A stretch of 64,000 nucleotides of DNA from Capronia americana (Eukaryota; Ascomycota; Eurotiomycetes; Chaetothyriales; Herpotrichiellaceae), in NCBI GenBank assembly GCA_016110215.1, contig JADWQD010000006.1:558001-622000 (forward strand). Reading direction: 5' to 3'. Made by a program: the position numbers and the translations under genes. A model generated the notes under the pieces. That model had not been told where the DNA came from. It ran no database searches and was given only the letters and a program-made list of their open reading frames with translations. This document shows positions 34,141 to 44,440 of the stretch, piece after piece. Position 1 is the stretch's first letter, and every line of letters starts with the position of its first letter.

Positions 34141-35917
34141 AACAGTCTAGCTTCGTTCCCAGCGAGCCTTCGCTTCTATAGTATCACCTAGCCATTTCTC
34201 AACTTGAAGATACTTAGACATCATGGATGGGCAGGGCGGGAAATGTAGTGAGAATGCACCCCGAACTGAATAGCGTTGCAGGGCAGGACATGAAGGTGCA
34301 GGTGTTGTCGCGGCTATAGGCGGCAACGTGCATTACAGCATGAAGTCGAAGATTGGAGACCGGACAGGCATACAACCAGCATTCCACATGGAGTGGGTGA
34401 TGAAAAGACGTTGCCGATTGTGTGCGGAGAGCTCGAATGACTGTATTCGGCGTGTAAAAGAAGCGTTGTTGGAGCGGGCCACTTCCAGTCCATTGCAGTG
34501 CTTTGTTCTGGTGGAGGCCATAGACATCCAGCCGTGCGGTACCGTATTGCAAGGCGACGATAGCGTGTCCCTGGAGATCCGTCAGCCGAAGCGGTGCTAC
34601 TGTGTGCATGTAATTGACACCGTCCAGGGTGTGCGAGTGAGACCGCCTTCGACGACCGTAATGCGCAGAATTTACTTGTTTACGAGACTGCTCCTTGGCT
34701 TCTGCGCCACAAGGGATAATACATTAGATTGTGGTCGGCCTGTCGCGTGATGGCTCGGGTCGGAAGCGTCATTGGTACCACGCAGCCCGATCTGTTGCAC
34801 GTGAGATTCAACCTATGTACTGTAATCACCGTATCTCCAATCTCATATATATACGAGGTAGAGCCATGGCCCATCTTGACCAAAGGCACGCTTGCGGATG
34901 TCGACAAATACTGGGGGGGAGGAGGGTGGGCCTGTTTTGGCAGGGGGCCGACCAGACGGGTCGGGTCGCCGTCAAAGTCGAAGGTGTGCTGAAGGGAAAA
35001 AGTTGGATCAAGCCACGGCATGGTTCCAGACTCGGAACTGGTACGGCGAGCAGCAGGGAGGATGTATGCTGTCTGCGTCGTGACAAGTCAGCAGCATCTA
35101 AAATTGTTAGTAGCATTTCATGTGAAGTTGGTCAAAAACAGTACTTTGTATTTCAGGCATAAATTAGCTCCATCGTGTCCTAATCGTAGGATAGCTCCTC
35201 GCTAAGGACGCCTGTAATAGCTACGACGAAAAAAATATAGTATGATGCAGCAGTAGCAGAGCGATGTAAATGGCAATTAAACCTTCGAAGAGGAAAGAGT
35301 CCCCATATGCCCGGCGACTTGCCTGAAATGGGCTGCGCTGCTTTTACTTTCCCGCGCCGTTTTACTTTCCTACGCTACTGTCTTTTTGGGTTTGGCCTTT
35401 TCTCCTTAGCATGGGACCCAGACGACGAGTACTTGGACAGACCAACGGACGTAGCGCTCCTCGCAACCAGAAAAGCATCTTGGCTTTTCGTGAACCCCGC
35501 AAAGCCGAATTGAAGCCCTAGCGCTGAGTGTGAGAGTTCCAGAAAGGGCGCCGAGAGCGAGCGACCGGCGGATAAGCTCCCTCTACAACGGCCAGCCTGA
35601 GGCTGGGCCCACAGGAAATGACAAATAGGCGGGACGATGTGCCCGCCGCTCTAACATTGTTCAAAGCAGCCTCGGCGCTTCCACTCCTGATTGGCCGTTG
35701 CGCAGTGCAGAGGTCCCCGAAGATTCCAAAGCTGGGGCCCCAAGCAACTGGTGCTGTTTGACGTGAGACTTGGCTTGAAAATGGAGAAAGGTCAATAATA
35801 TCTTCGATGCAAGCCAAATCTTCATGTATATAACGTAACTGCGTCTCTTCTAAAAAGGATATGTCATATCCTCCACCTCCACTACAGTGATTACCTGGTA
35901 CACGACTCATCCGAGAA
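34141..35917. other. Intergenic region before the GST gene
   Basis: Short open frames at 34,328-34,750 and 34,731-35,162 overlap antisense frames and have no recognisable domain. I see no supported gene. Confidence 0.4.
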
Positions 35918-36780
35918 ATGGCCACAGCAAAGAAACCCATCCTCTATTACTTCGACCTCGGCAGCAAGGGAAGAGGAGAGGTCGTTCGGTAAGTACTACT
36001 TACTGTACTGTATTGGGTGCAACCAACATACGTACCTGCCTGAGCCCAATGCTGACCGCAACTCAGCGTGTTTCTGAGGGAACTCCGCATCGACTTCGAG
36101 GACAAGCGGTACGCGTACGATGAAACATGGCAGGGGTTGTCCAAGGAGTTCCAGCAGAAGGGGTTGAGTCTGACTGGGAAATTGCCTGCGCTCGATATCG
36201 ACGGGCATATCTTGACGCAGGTACGTGCTTGTGCTTGCTTTAGGTGGCGTATTTTCGAAAAAACCTGTCTCACGGATGTGCAGCATATTCCGATTCTGAG
36301 GTACCTCTCGCGTTCCGTTGGGGGCTACGATGGCACCTCCAACTATGACAAGTGGCTGGTCGATGCTGCGTCCGACATCTATGTTGACTGGAGGGTTTGT
36401 TGGAACCATGTGTCTAGGTGACTGCGGTGGCTGATGCTTCTGAAGGCTCAATGGGTCGCCAATCTCTCTGGAGGCGCACCCAACTACAAATCCGAAACCG
36501 TCCCCTACTTCTACTCAATCTGGGACAATCTGTACTCCAGAAACGCTGGTCCCTACCTCCTGGGCAACGAGGTCACATACGCCGACTTCGCAGTGTTCCA
36601 GGCTTTAGACAACGACGAAGCAGTGGGCGCTGCTCCCGTACGTTTGCTGATCGTGAATGTGGTTATCGTTTACTGACTGGCCTTCCAACGCAGGCATCGA
36701 TTCCAGAGACACTCAAGACCCTGCGCAAGGCTGTCTCTGAGCGGCCCAATATCAAGGAATATATCGCCTCAAGATCCTGA
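35918..36780 (+). CDS. Glutathione S-transferase
   Basis: Five exons, 35918-35988, 36067-36220, 36284-36394, 36446-36637 and 36694-36780, join to 204 residues. The N-terminal thioredoxin-like half begins PILYYFDLGSKGRGEVVR, with a Tyr in the catalytic position and the GRGE/R helix start of sigma/alpha-like GSTs. GKLPALDIDGHILTQ supplies the conserved cis-proline that binds glutathione. The helical C-terminal half includes YLLGNEVTYADFAVFQAL, the N-capping-box region. It would conjugate glutathione to electrophiles in the cytosol. It lies 500 bp from the methyltransferase and 2.7 kb from the peptide precursor, so it may handle a reactive cyclopeptide intermediate or simply be a neighbour. Confidence 0.85.
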
Positions 36781-37280
36781 CGGGTTGGTATCCTGAGTTA
36801 CTACCAACCAGGGTTGGGGAATTCGGGAATCGACGGGTTTTTGGAAGTCGGAGAGCACGGTTGACCGCTCAGTTTCTTCCGAACTGAGATCTTCCGGTAC
36901 GCCTTTTGGTCTGATGAGGGACTACACAATCATGTATCAGTCATCGCCAGAGCTGATATCGGAAGGATAATACTGTCAGGATGTGGTAGAACTGGTAGCC
37001 TTAACGGTTATGTGCCAAATCTAGCAGTCAGGCTGCCTGCTCGATCGTTCGCTCCCTTTTGGCCTCGTTGACGCCATACCGTGTTCAGAGAGTCGGGTAA
37101 GTCCGCACAGCAGCGTCTTCGTACAGCGCGTGTTCGAGCCGAGGCGGGGGCGTGACAGGTCGCCTTTCGAGAACGTTAGTCGGCATTTACTGTTCTTCTC
37201 AACACCAACCATATTCACAACGCCTCCCACCCTTCACGACACACTAGAACGTCCCTCAAAGCCAGGTACTTGACCTCAAG
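36781..37280. other. Intergenic region, GST / methyltransferase
   Basis: About 500 bp containing the GST 3' flank and the methyltransferase promoter. No gene is supported. Confidence 0.4.
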
Positions 37281-38120
37281 ATGTCACACTTTTCCACCAC
37301 GCAATATGACAGCTTTTCAGCCGCCTACGACAGTGTCAACGACCTGCCGATCACCCGCGCAATTGTGCCGAACGTGGAACGCCTGGTTGGACCATACATC
37401 CAGGGAGCCCGCGTCCTGGAACTGGCGTGCGGAACAGGCTTCATGACTCGCCACCTGCTTGACTGGGGTGCGGCGAGTATCGTCGGCGTGGACGTCTCGC
37501 AGGCCATGATCAACGGCGCGCAGTCCGAACTACAGCACCGCCACAGCCAGCACGACGGCAAGTACAGATTCATGCTAGCGGATTGTTCGAGCCCGTTCAC
37601 CGTCGCCGACGAAGCCGGAGCCTCGCAGGAAGGCAAATTCGACCTGGTCTTCGCGGCGTGGCTGTTAAACTACGCGCCAGACCTGCCCACCATGACCGAG
37701 ATGTTCAAGAATATCTCCAAGCACTTGGCGCCGGGAGGGAGGTTCGTCACGGTGCTGCCCCACCCGGAGGCCGACCCCATGGTCTGTATCGACAACATCA
37801 ATGCTCAATACAAGCAGGGGTACGGGTATCGCGTCGACGTGCGCGAAAAACTCCCCGGCGCGTATCCGGGCTATTTGGTGCAGCTGCACTTCGACACGGA
37901 CCCGCCCGTCGAGTTTGGGAACTACTATCTCTCGATGCGGGTGCATGAGCAGGCTGCCTGGGACGGGGGGTTGAAAGGGAAGTTGACGTGGGCGGAAATC
38001 GCTGTGCCTGAGGACCAGGAGGAGTTGAATCGGTATATGAAGGAGCCGATCCCGAAAGGCTATCTCGACGAGTGGCTGAAGTATCCAGACTTTGGCATTT
38101 TGGTGGTTGAGAAGGAATGA
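37281..38120 (+). CDS. SAM-dependent class I methyltransferase
   Basis: A single exon encodes 279 residues. Motif I is VLELACGTGF (45-54), followed by the acidic end of strand 2 (VGVDVSQAMI), a motif II-like FDLVFAAWLLNYAP, and the post-II segment LAPGGRFVTVLP. This is the UbiE/type-11 Rossmann pattern that transfers a methyl group from S-adenosylmethionine to an O, N or C atom of a small molecule. The last 100 residues form a substrate-binding extension. No signal peptide is present. It lies 1.3 kb from the RiPP precursor; N-methylation occurs in the ustiloxin pathway, so methylation of the processed peptide is a reasonable guess, not shown. Confidence 0.84.
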   Translation: MSHFSTTQYDSFSAAYDSVNDLPITRAIVPNVERLVGPYIQGARVLELACGTGFMTRHLLDWGAASIVGVDVSQAMINGAQSELQHRHSQHDGKYRFMLADCSSPFTVADEAGASQEGKFDLVFAAWLLNYAPDLPTMTEMFKNISKHLAPGGRFVTVLPHPEADPMVCIDNINAQYKQGYGYRVDVREKLPGAYPGYLVQLHFDTDPPVEFGNYYLSMRVHEQAAWDGGLKGKLTWAEIAVPEDQEELNRYMKEPIPKGYLDEWLKYPDFGILVVEKE

Positions 38121-39457
38121 GAAGGCCACGTGGATGATGGTAGATAGATCGTAATTAGAATCCAGCCAAGTGGGATCGGACATGCCTTCGGAGACAAGGT
38201 GATGATCGCGTAATCACACGCCAGGCATCACGGAGGTGCACGGCAGATCGTTGCGCAAAGCGCCTATGGAGAGAAGGGCGGGTGTTATGCCGCAGTGGTG
38301 AGGGGTGTGGTTAGGGGTATGGTTAGGGGTATGGTTAGGGGCATGGTTAGGTAACGGCCGCTTCTAAGCATTATTAGGCGTGCCCGCAAGGGCCTTGGCA
38401 GCGAAGGCATTGGCGAAAACGCTCGCAGCTCCCTTTGGACAGTACTTGTCACTGCAACCTTCCACTGGCGGGGAGCTGTCAGCCCACGCGATCTTCGAAG
38501 CTCGCTCGGATCAACTAGGTCGGATGTGGTTGCGTACAGTATATCATTACACCCCGCCGTTCTCCCATTTCATCCAGCGCCATGCTTTTCCTTCGGTCTG
38601 CACCTACATCTTCGTCGTCGCGGTTGCAAGCACCTCGCTCCCCGGGGCCGTATGCTTAACCACTACATGTTCGGTGTCTTCATTGGCCGTCGTGGTGAAT
38701 GTACAGAGGTGTGCTAACCGGTGCCATCCCCCTGGCCTCCTTGCGGATCCGTAGGACGAAAGGTATATGCATGCCGCGACTATGCACGACCACGCCTTCG
38801 TGATCTTCCATGTGACCTCTCTTGGATTGGCAGGCTTACCGAGACACGCAAATTGATTAACATAAGGATTTGTTCACGGAGCTACATATCTAACTCTGTC
38901 GCAGAGAACGATCAGAGTCAGCCAGCGTACTTATCGTAACGTATGAAATTCGGAATTGTCGAGAAAAACCATTGCTCCTTCCAGCCTCCCTGTAACGCAC
39001 TCGGCAAGGTCAGCAGGAGTACACCATCTCGAAACATGACGACAAGCGAATTCAAGATGAGGTACCAGCACACGCGAATTCAGCCTCCGTGGGTCGTGGT
39101 CACCGCTTATCGTGTTCAGTTAGGTTAATATCATACCCTGCTGTTATGTCCGTTTTGATAGACCAGTATATGGGGCGTGCATCCATGGATACCATAACCA
39201 ATTCACTCGGGAACAACAATTTCAAGAACTACTGGGTGCAAGTCTCCAGTTCCAACTAGCCCCTCAACAGCAAGCTTGTGCGTCAGATGAGATCTCACAA
39301 GCCCTCTTCTACCAGAAGAATCCAGCGTACGGTTGATGACAGCGGATTCACTGAATCCCCAGACCAGGCCTCCTTGACACACACAGCAGATGTCTGATTC
39401 TTCCTAACCCTCTTCCCAGTTCAACCTTGCTTGCATCTCGTACATGGGAGACGGAGT
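38121..39457. other. Intergenic region, methyltransferase / precursor
   Basis: Convergent 3' flanks. Includes the telomere-like array at about 38,301-38,352. No gene is supported. Confidence 0.45.
38301..38352 (+). repeat. Interstitial telomere-like minisatellite (12 bp unit)
   Basis: Four head-to-tail 12 bp units of the form AGGGGTATGGTT (variants with TGT and CAT) end at 38,352. Each unit junction contains GGTTAGGGG, a near match to the fungal telomere repeat TTAGGG. It is short and internal, so it is not a chromosome end. Confidence 0.6.
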
Positions 39458-39844
39458 CTAATAGGCTCCTCGAGAACGCTTCCAGGGGATCCCACCTCGC
39501 TCAGTATCCTCCTCACGCTTCCATGGAATGCCACCTCGTTCGGTGTCCTCCTCGCGCTTCCATGGAATGCCTCCTCGCTCAGTTTCTTCCTCGCGTTTCC
39601 ATGGAATGCCGCCCCGTTCGGTGTCCTCCTCACGCTTCCACGGAATACCGCCGCGCTCAGTGTCTTCCTCACGCTTCCAGGGGATGCCGCCCCGCTCAGT
39701 ATCCTCCTCACGCTTCCACGGAATACCACCTCGTTCGGTGTCCTCCTCCCGTCGGTAGATGCTAGGAGGCTCAGCACCCTTGGCGATAGGGGTTGCTGCT
39801 GCTATGCCCGCAATTGCGGCAATAAAAACGAGTGAGAACTTCAT
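39458..39844 (-). CDS. Secreted repeat precursor peptide of a dikaritin-type RiPP
   Basis: A single exon encodes 128 residues. Residues 1-18 form a signal peptide (MKFSLVFIAAIAGIAAAT), and a short leader ends in Tyr-Arg-Arg. Seven consecutive 13-residue repeats (33-123) follow. Six read EEDTERGGIPWKR and the fifth has Glu in place of Asp. The tail is SRGAY. Every repeat ends in Lys-Arg, the Kex2 site, so Golgi processing would release up to seven copies of an 11-residue peptide after carboxypeptidase trimming. This layout is that of UstA-like precursors for ustiloxin, phomopsin and asperipin. The conserved core is probably GGIPW or a slightly longer segment. It has no Tyr, so any cross-link would use Trp, Ile, Pro or Gly carbons. 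Five UstY oxidase genes lie within 8.6 kb. Confidence 0.88.
   Translation of the reverse strand: MKFSLVFIAAIAGIAAATPIAKGAEPPSIYRREEDTERGGIPWKREEDTERGGIPWKREEDTERGGIPWKREEDTERGGIPWKREEETERGGIPWKREEDTERGGIPWKREEDTERGGIPWKRSRGAY
39476..39748 (-). repeat. Seven tandem 39 bp units inside the precursor gene
   Basis: Seven in-frame 39 bp units encode the peptide repeats. All seven differ from each other in DNA, almost entirely at third codon positions (for example Pro, Gly, Arg and Ser/Thr codons vary), while only one amino-acid change is seen. The array is coding and is not a CRISPR. Confidence 0.9.
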
Positions 39845-40594
39845 GTTGGATTGAAGCGTTTGCTGCGGGAGGGGGGCTGGTTGGACTGTGAAGAGGAGGT
39901 ATGAGAATGCTGGTATCGCTGGGCTCGTGCTGCAATGAATCCGATCAGGAGAGTGAGAGCATACAGAGTGTCAATCCAATGCCCAGCCAGGAACGTGGCT
40001 TTAAGCTTGATCCCGTACGTGTTCGTCCAGCCTAGGCAGGATGCTGTCTGACGGGTGTAATCAGCTGCACGATGATATTGACTAAGCCTGTTGTGTGAGA
40101 TTCGATGACAATAGTATACTCGCATAATGATGGGCGGAGAGCATCTCTTGGGATAATTGCTGATAATACTATTGAGTGAGCATGTGTATAGTAGCGTGGC
40201 TAGGCTGTGATGCACAGATTCATGCCCTCGTAAGCTGTATCGCTAGAGATTTACATTACGTTGAAAACTCATATCGTGCAATGCATTGGTCATCCTCCCA
40301 AAAGGGGCTTCAGCCTCGTTGCTTATATGATCATTTTTGAGCGTCCAACAATCCCCGCTTCTATAGTTGAAAATGTCATAAGCAACCATTGCTCATGTGA
40401 GCCGCCACTTTCTCTCGAGGCCCCCCAACAATCATGGCCGGCGAATGTATCATCGGCTGTTTACTCCTTACCAGAGGTTGAAGCCGCGACAACCAAACCC
40501 ACATACACATACACACACCAGCACGTTTCAATCTTTAACAAGCCTGTGGCATTTTGATTTGACATCCCGACGGTGCTACACTAAACTAAACGCC
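39845..40594. promoter_or_regulatory. Divergent promoter region, precursor / first UstY gene
   Basis: About 750 bp separate the precursor start and the first UstY start, transcribed in opposite directions. It probably drives both. A short (CA)n-type run (ACATACACATACACACACC) lies near 40,500-40,520, in the UstY leader. Confidence 0.5.
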
Positions 40595-41326
40595 ATGGAC
40601 GACTCTGAACCCTTCTTGCCGGCGAAAATCGAGGCATCGGAAGACCATTATCGCTCGCTAAACTGGCTTTCACCACGACGGCGCGGAACTGACAGAATCC
40701 TCAAGTCGACAATTGTGTCTCACCTGGCTGTTTTTGTTGCGACCACGCTTTTGTGGGGAGGCATTTTCCTTCTCACTGCACATTTCTCTCCAGCAGTGAT
40801 CCACCACCTCGAGACGTCTTCAAACACGGCGGTGGATAACTCACCACCGGTGTACATCAACCACGTCGGAAAGCTGTTGGCCAACGAGATCGACTACCTG
40901 ACATGCGGCGCAACTCGCGAGGAGGCCAAAACTCGGGGCTGTATCTATGACACGCTTAGCAACGCCTGGATCCCAGGTCAGTGCCAGGATGACTTCTCGG
41001 TTATGGAGTACGAGCTCGACGAGTCATGGTACCCCTTTGCCGACGTGAACAGGACGCAGGCCCTGCGTAAGGAGGAATTGGGAGATCTGGATTTCTACTA
41101 CACCTCGCTTCGGGATCACATCGTACACTGTGCTGCGCTCTGGAGGAGACAGTTTCGCGCCTGGTCCGAGGGCTGGCGTTATCTCGACGACGTGCTGGTG
41201 GACCCGGTGCATACGATGCATTGCTCCAAGTACCTGGTGGACTGGACGGATAAGTTCGAGAACGAATATCGGACCACTGCCATCAAGGTACACGTCGGGC
41301 ATGTGGGTTGTCATGTATTAGCCTGA
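40595..41326 (+). CDS. UstYa-family (DUF3328) oxidase 1
   Basis: A single exon encodes 243 residues from the ATG at 40595. A basic cytosolic tail is followed by one transmembrane helix at about 39-61 and a lumenal domain. Two HxxHC motifs, HIVHC (175-179) and HTMHC (206-210), are the signature of the UstYa family, whose members oxidise peptide side chains and close macrocycles in ustiloxin, phomopsin and asperipin pathways. The region CGATREEAKTRGCIYDTLSNAWIPGQC is the Cys-rich motif of the subgroup that also includes UstY 2 and UstY 5 here. The 3' end after the second motif is short, and an intron could begin at GGTACACG near 41,287, so the C-terminus is less certain. It is divergent from the precursor gene. 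Confidence 0.85.
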   Translation: MDDSEPFLPAKIEASEDHYRSLNWLSPRRRGTDRILKSTIVSHLAVFVATTLLWGGIFLLTAHFSPAVIHHLETSSNTAVDNSPPVYINHVGKLLANEIDYLTCGATREEAKTRGCIYDTLSNAWIPGQCQDDFSVMEYELDESWYPFADVNRTQALRKEELGDLDFYYTSLRDHIVHCAALWRRQFRAWSEGWRYLDDVLVDPVHTMHCSKYLVDWTDKFENEYRTTAIKVHVGHVGCHVLA

Positions 41327-41475
41327 CGAGAATGCATACTCTCTCGTCGGGTGTCGTTCGCTCGTTCGGCCTGGCTCTGCTCATAGGAATTACGGCGATA
41401 GATAGAGTCGTGCAAGCAAGCAAGTTATATCTTGAAGAGATGGGCTTTGTGATCATCATATTGCCTGACAACATC

Positions 41476-42612
41476 TTAAGTTTTGCAATTTTCAACTGAA
41501 CTTCTATCATTCCGAGATACGTTGGTCTGTTCCAATAACCACTCCATTTCTCTCTGCACGTCATCCCAGAACCTTTGACAGGCTTTCAGTTCCCAAAACT
41601 GAGCAAAGTTATGCGGCACCCCCGGGTATATCTGCAACCTCACAAGGGAACCTTGTTGCTGAAGCTCCTTCGCATATTGTATACCCTCATCTCTCAGCGG
41701 ATCCTGACCAGCTACACATATAATGTGTGGAGGTAACCCGGAAAGATCGCCTAGGAGTGGCGATGCAAGAGGGTCTGGCTGAGATCCTGGTGAAGGTCGT
41801 ATCATGTCCCAGACTGCCATCAAGCCACGAGAATCCGAAAATGTACCGATGCATTGATCGTACGATGTCTCCCCATTCTTGACATGTGGCATAAAAACAG
41901 ACATATCGCGGTAGTCACAAAGAACAGGAACATTCAGAATCACCCCGGAGATGGGAACACCGTGGTTGCGGCACAGTTGTGATAAGACGGCGCTGATCCC
42001 ACCACCAGATGAGGAACCCGCCAGGTAAAGAGTTGTTGGATCTATTTGAACGGGACAATCCGTAGGCACGAACTGTCCTGGGTCCTGCAAGAGTCGTTGA
42101 AACACGTCCCAGGAGTCTTCAATCCATGTTGGGAATCTGTGCTCAGGCGCCAGTCGGTACTCGACGCTGACGATGATGATATCAAATTTTTCGTAAAGCG
42201 GCCAAAGCAGCCATGCCTCTTCAGTCTTGTGCGTGCCCTGGATCCAGCCTCCGCCGTGGGTCACGAATAATACTGGTAGCGGACATGAATTTGCGACCAA
42301 GGTGCTGCTACCCCGTCTGTTGTGTCGTGGTTTTGCTGGCCAAGAAACCTTTACGCTGCAAAAGGTACCGTCCCGAACTCGGATGTTGGTCAGCGTAGTC
42401 TCGTAGCCAACGCTGGAGAGTGGATGGTCGCGGGCCCAGTTTGCCTCTGTCTCGGCACTTGCCTCTCTGATGGCTTTGAAGTCCCAGGAGTGTGCGTCGA
42501 ATCGCGGGAATGAATGTTCGTCACTGGGTTTATCTGGAGGAAGTGGGAAGCCGTGCTTGACCGCGTAGGCTGCCCAGTCGGGGTCCGTTGTGAAGAAATC
42601 GGGCACAATCAT
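41476..42612 (-). CDS. HSL-family alpha/beta hydrolase
   Basis: A single exon encodes 378 residues. It belongs to the hormone-sensitive-lipase-like (alpha/beta hydrolase fold 3) group: oxyanion motif THGGGWIQG, nucleophile elbow AGSSSGGG with Ser, acid in GQDPLRDEG, and catalytic His in PGVPHNF. No signal peptide is seen, so a cytosolic esterase, deacetylase or peptidase-like hydrolase is expected. It lies in the middle of the UstY genes and is divergent from UstY 2 across 400 bp, which makes cluster membership likely. Possible roles are trimming, ester or lactone cleavage, or detoxification of the cyclic peptide. Such a hydrolase is not a standard part of the ustiloxin cluster, as far as I recall. 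Confidence 0.84.
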   Translation of the reverse strand: MIVPDFFTTDPDWAAYAVKHGFPLPPDKPSDEHSFPRFDAHSWDFKAIREASAETEANWARDHPLSSVGYETTLTNIRVRDGTFCSVKVSWPAKPRHNRRGSSTLVANSCPLPVLFVTHGGGWIQGTHKTEEAWLLWPLYEKFDIIIVSVEYRLAPEHRFPTWIEDSWDVFQRLLQDPGQFVPTDCPVQIDPTTLYLAGSSSGGGISAVLSQLCRNHGVPISGVILNVPVLCDYRDMSVFMPHVKNGETSYDQCIGTFSDSRGLMAVWDMIRPSPGSQPDPLASPLLGDLSGLPPHIICVAGQDPLRDEGIQYAKELQQQGSLVRLQIYPGVPHNFAQFWELKACQRFWDDVQREMEWLLEQTNVSRNDRSSVENCKT

Positions 42613-43012
42613 GTTTGAGAGGCTTCAGATGCTCGCGTGTCGGGCATTGCCGGTCTTGGGCATTGTGCCCAAAATGCAGTCGCAGCACAGCAAAATCTTA
42701 GAAGGAAATCTGGTTGCGGTTGAAAACTGATTGGCGGACCTTGCTCACCTCAGCAATAGAGTCTACAGTTTTCACCGCTAGTATACATGTTGGAAGACCT
42801 CGACCCCCGATGGCGAGGGCACAAGCACCACTTGGAAATGGCTTCAAGCATTCGTGCGGCCGTTAAACTCGCTCAGCATTCTCAAATTCGAGTGTTGAGC
42901 CTTTTCCACAAGCCTTCATCCCCCGCTGTTATGGAGAGGAAGCATTTCCCAAGGTTCGATGCATGCTTCCACCGGACCTGCACGAGAATACTAACAGACT
43001 CTACCCAGTGCG
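42613..43012. promoter_or_regulatory. Divergent promoter region, hydrolase / UstY 2
   Basis: 400 bp between divergent starts, expected to carry both promoters. No specific site is recognised. Confidence 0.45.
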
Positions 43013-43708
43013 ATGGATCTAGAATCCTCTGTTGGATTACTCGACGGTCAAAACCCAGATCCAAGCGCGTCCAAGGAGCTCGAGGAATTCGTGCGATCAG
43101 ATCTTTCTGTCGGCAAGAAGCGATCATTACGAGCAAAGTTTGCCATCTGGGCGTTCCGATTTTTTATCGGACTCATGGCATTTATAGGAGTCATGAATAT
43201 GGTCAACTCCCTGGCAAATATGCGCGTCGAACGATTTGTTCCATCGTACGACAACCCCAAGCACGCCGCTGAATACTCGAATCATCCTTGCTACTGTGGA
43301 GAAAGCATTGCAGAAGCTCGATCCAAAGGATGCGTCTTTGATGAGTTGTCCACGGCCTGGCTACCAGAGCGCTGCCGAGACGAGGAACTTGCGGCCGAAT
43401 TTTCAACCAAGGGCGACGGTCCGAACGGAACTTGGCTGTACTGGGCAGACAAGGAGCATACTCAGCCATTGAGCGTCCATGACATTTCAATGTACGCAGA
43501 CCTCGGCACCCGTCACTTGTTCCATATGAGCATCGAGTGGCATCGGCAACACTGTCTGTACTCGTGGCTCAAGGAACATCGTTTCAAGACGAGACCTGAT
43601 AAGATCTTCGATCCAAGGTCAGACTCGGACGGCCATATCTACCATTGTATGATGGTCTTCAATACCCCGAGAGAGGAGACGGAAGCTGGTGCAGTCCTAG
43701 AAGTATAA
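43013..43708 (+). CDS. UstYa-family (DUF3328) oxidase 2
   Basis: A single exon encodes 231 residues. One transmembrane helix lies at about 43-64. The Cys-rich segment CYCGESIAEARSKGCVFDELSTAWLPERC is followed by the HxxHC motifs HRQHC (177-181) and HIYHC (208-212). The first motif lies after WHRQHC, the most common form in this subgroup. Two Asn-x-Thr/Ser positions may be glycosylated in the lumen. By family, it would act in the secretory pathway on the Kex2-released peptide, possibly as a hetero-oligomer with another UstY. The gene is intronless, like UstY 1 and UstY 5. Confidence 0.87.
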   Translation: MDLESSVGLLDGQNPDPSASKELEEFVRSDLSVGKKRSLRAKFAIWAFRFFIGLMAFIGVMNMVNSLANMRVERFVPSYDNPKHAAEYSNHPCYCGESIAEARSKGCVFDELSTAWLPERCRDEELAAEFSTKGDGPNGTWLYWADKEHTQPLSVHDISMYADLGTRHLFHMSIEWHRQHCLYSWLKEHRFKTRPDKIFDPRSDSDGHIYHCMMVFNTPREETEAGAVLEV

Positions 43709-44440
43709 GCTGGAACGGCAATGAATTGGATTTGTGGCGATGATTACTAGCTAGTTTTTCAAGGCAGAATGCATACGTAGCATCCTAGTGTTTATCTCGT
43801 CTGGACGTGAACATAATTTGTTCTTCTTCGGCTTGAATCTTTCGGTTCTTCTGATCAATGTCTTAACTCAGGACCAGAGACACCATGATAGAAATTGCCG
43901 GAAAGTTACAAGGTTGCTGCCGCTGTCCAACTAGTTGTACAGGTATGTAAATTCACGCCGGCCCAGTCTATTCGTACCCTCATAACTCCTGTACAAGCGC
44001 AAGGCTTTCAGCCTTGTTTCGAGCGATCGAGTCTGATGTTGTCGCGCATAGTACGATCCTAGACTATCAGAAGGTATGATACCATCGTATCCTCAAAGTC
44101 TTTACCAGAGGCATGATTATCAGAGAGTAGTCATTTTTTCATTCGTGATCTCAGCTGAGCAGTATTCATGCCCTCAGCATGATGTGATCCACTCTTGCGG
44201 AGATGAGGGTCCCCGCGGCCATGCAACTCACAACACCTCATGGCATGGATCACCACACAGTCTTTCACGTAAGCGAGCGAGCCAATCTCATCATTCGTTC
44301 GCCCCGGCTCGTGAAATGCGTCGCTTATGATGGAATACCACACCTACGGCTACGACAGACTTGTGTTGAAACATTCCAGAAGAGCGTAAACTTGTGCCGG
44401 TAATCTTGGAGGCCACTGTCCCTACGAACCTCAATTCTAC
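43709..44440. other. Intergenic region, UstY 2 / UstY 3
   Basis: About 730 bp between two same-strand genes; the second gene's promoter lies here. No gene is supported. Confidence 0.4.

Noticed and set aside
34328..35162. Two overlapping plus-strand open frames before the GST
   Set aside because: No family motif, signal or splice support, and antisense frames of similar length overlap them.
38301..38352. A true telomere
   Set aside because: The array is about 52 bp, has a 12 bp rather than 6 bp unit, and genes continue on both sides.
39476..39748. Regularly spaced repeats resembling a CRISPR array
   Set aside because: Units are contiguous and coding with no spacers, and this is eukaryotic DNA.
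39427..39835. Long open frames on the plus strand through the precursor repeats
   Set aside because: They mirror the 39 bp units, have no signal peptide or processing sites, and are explained by repetition of the minus-strand coding unit.
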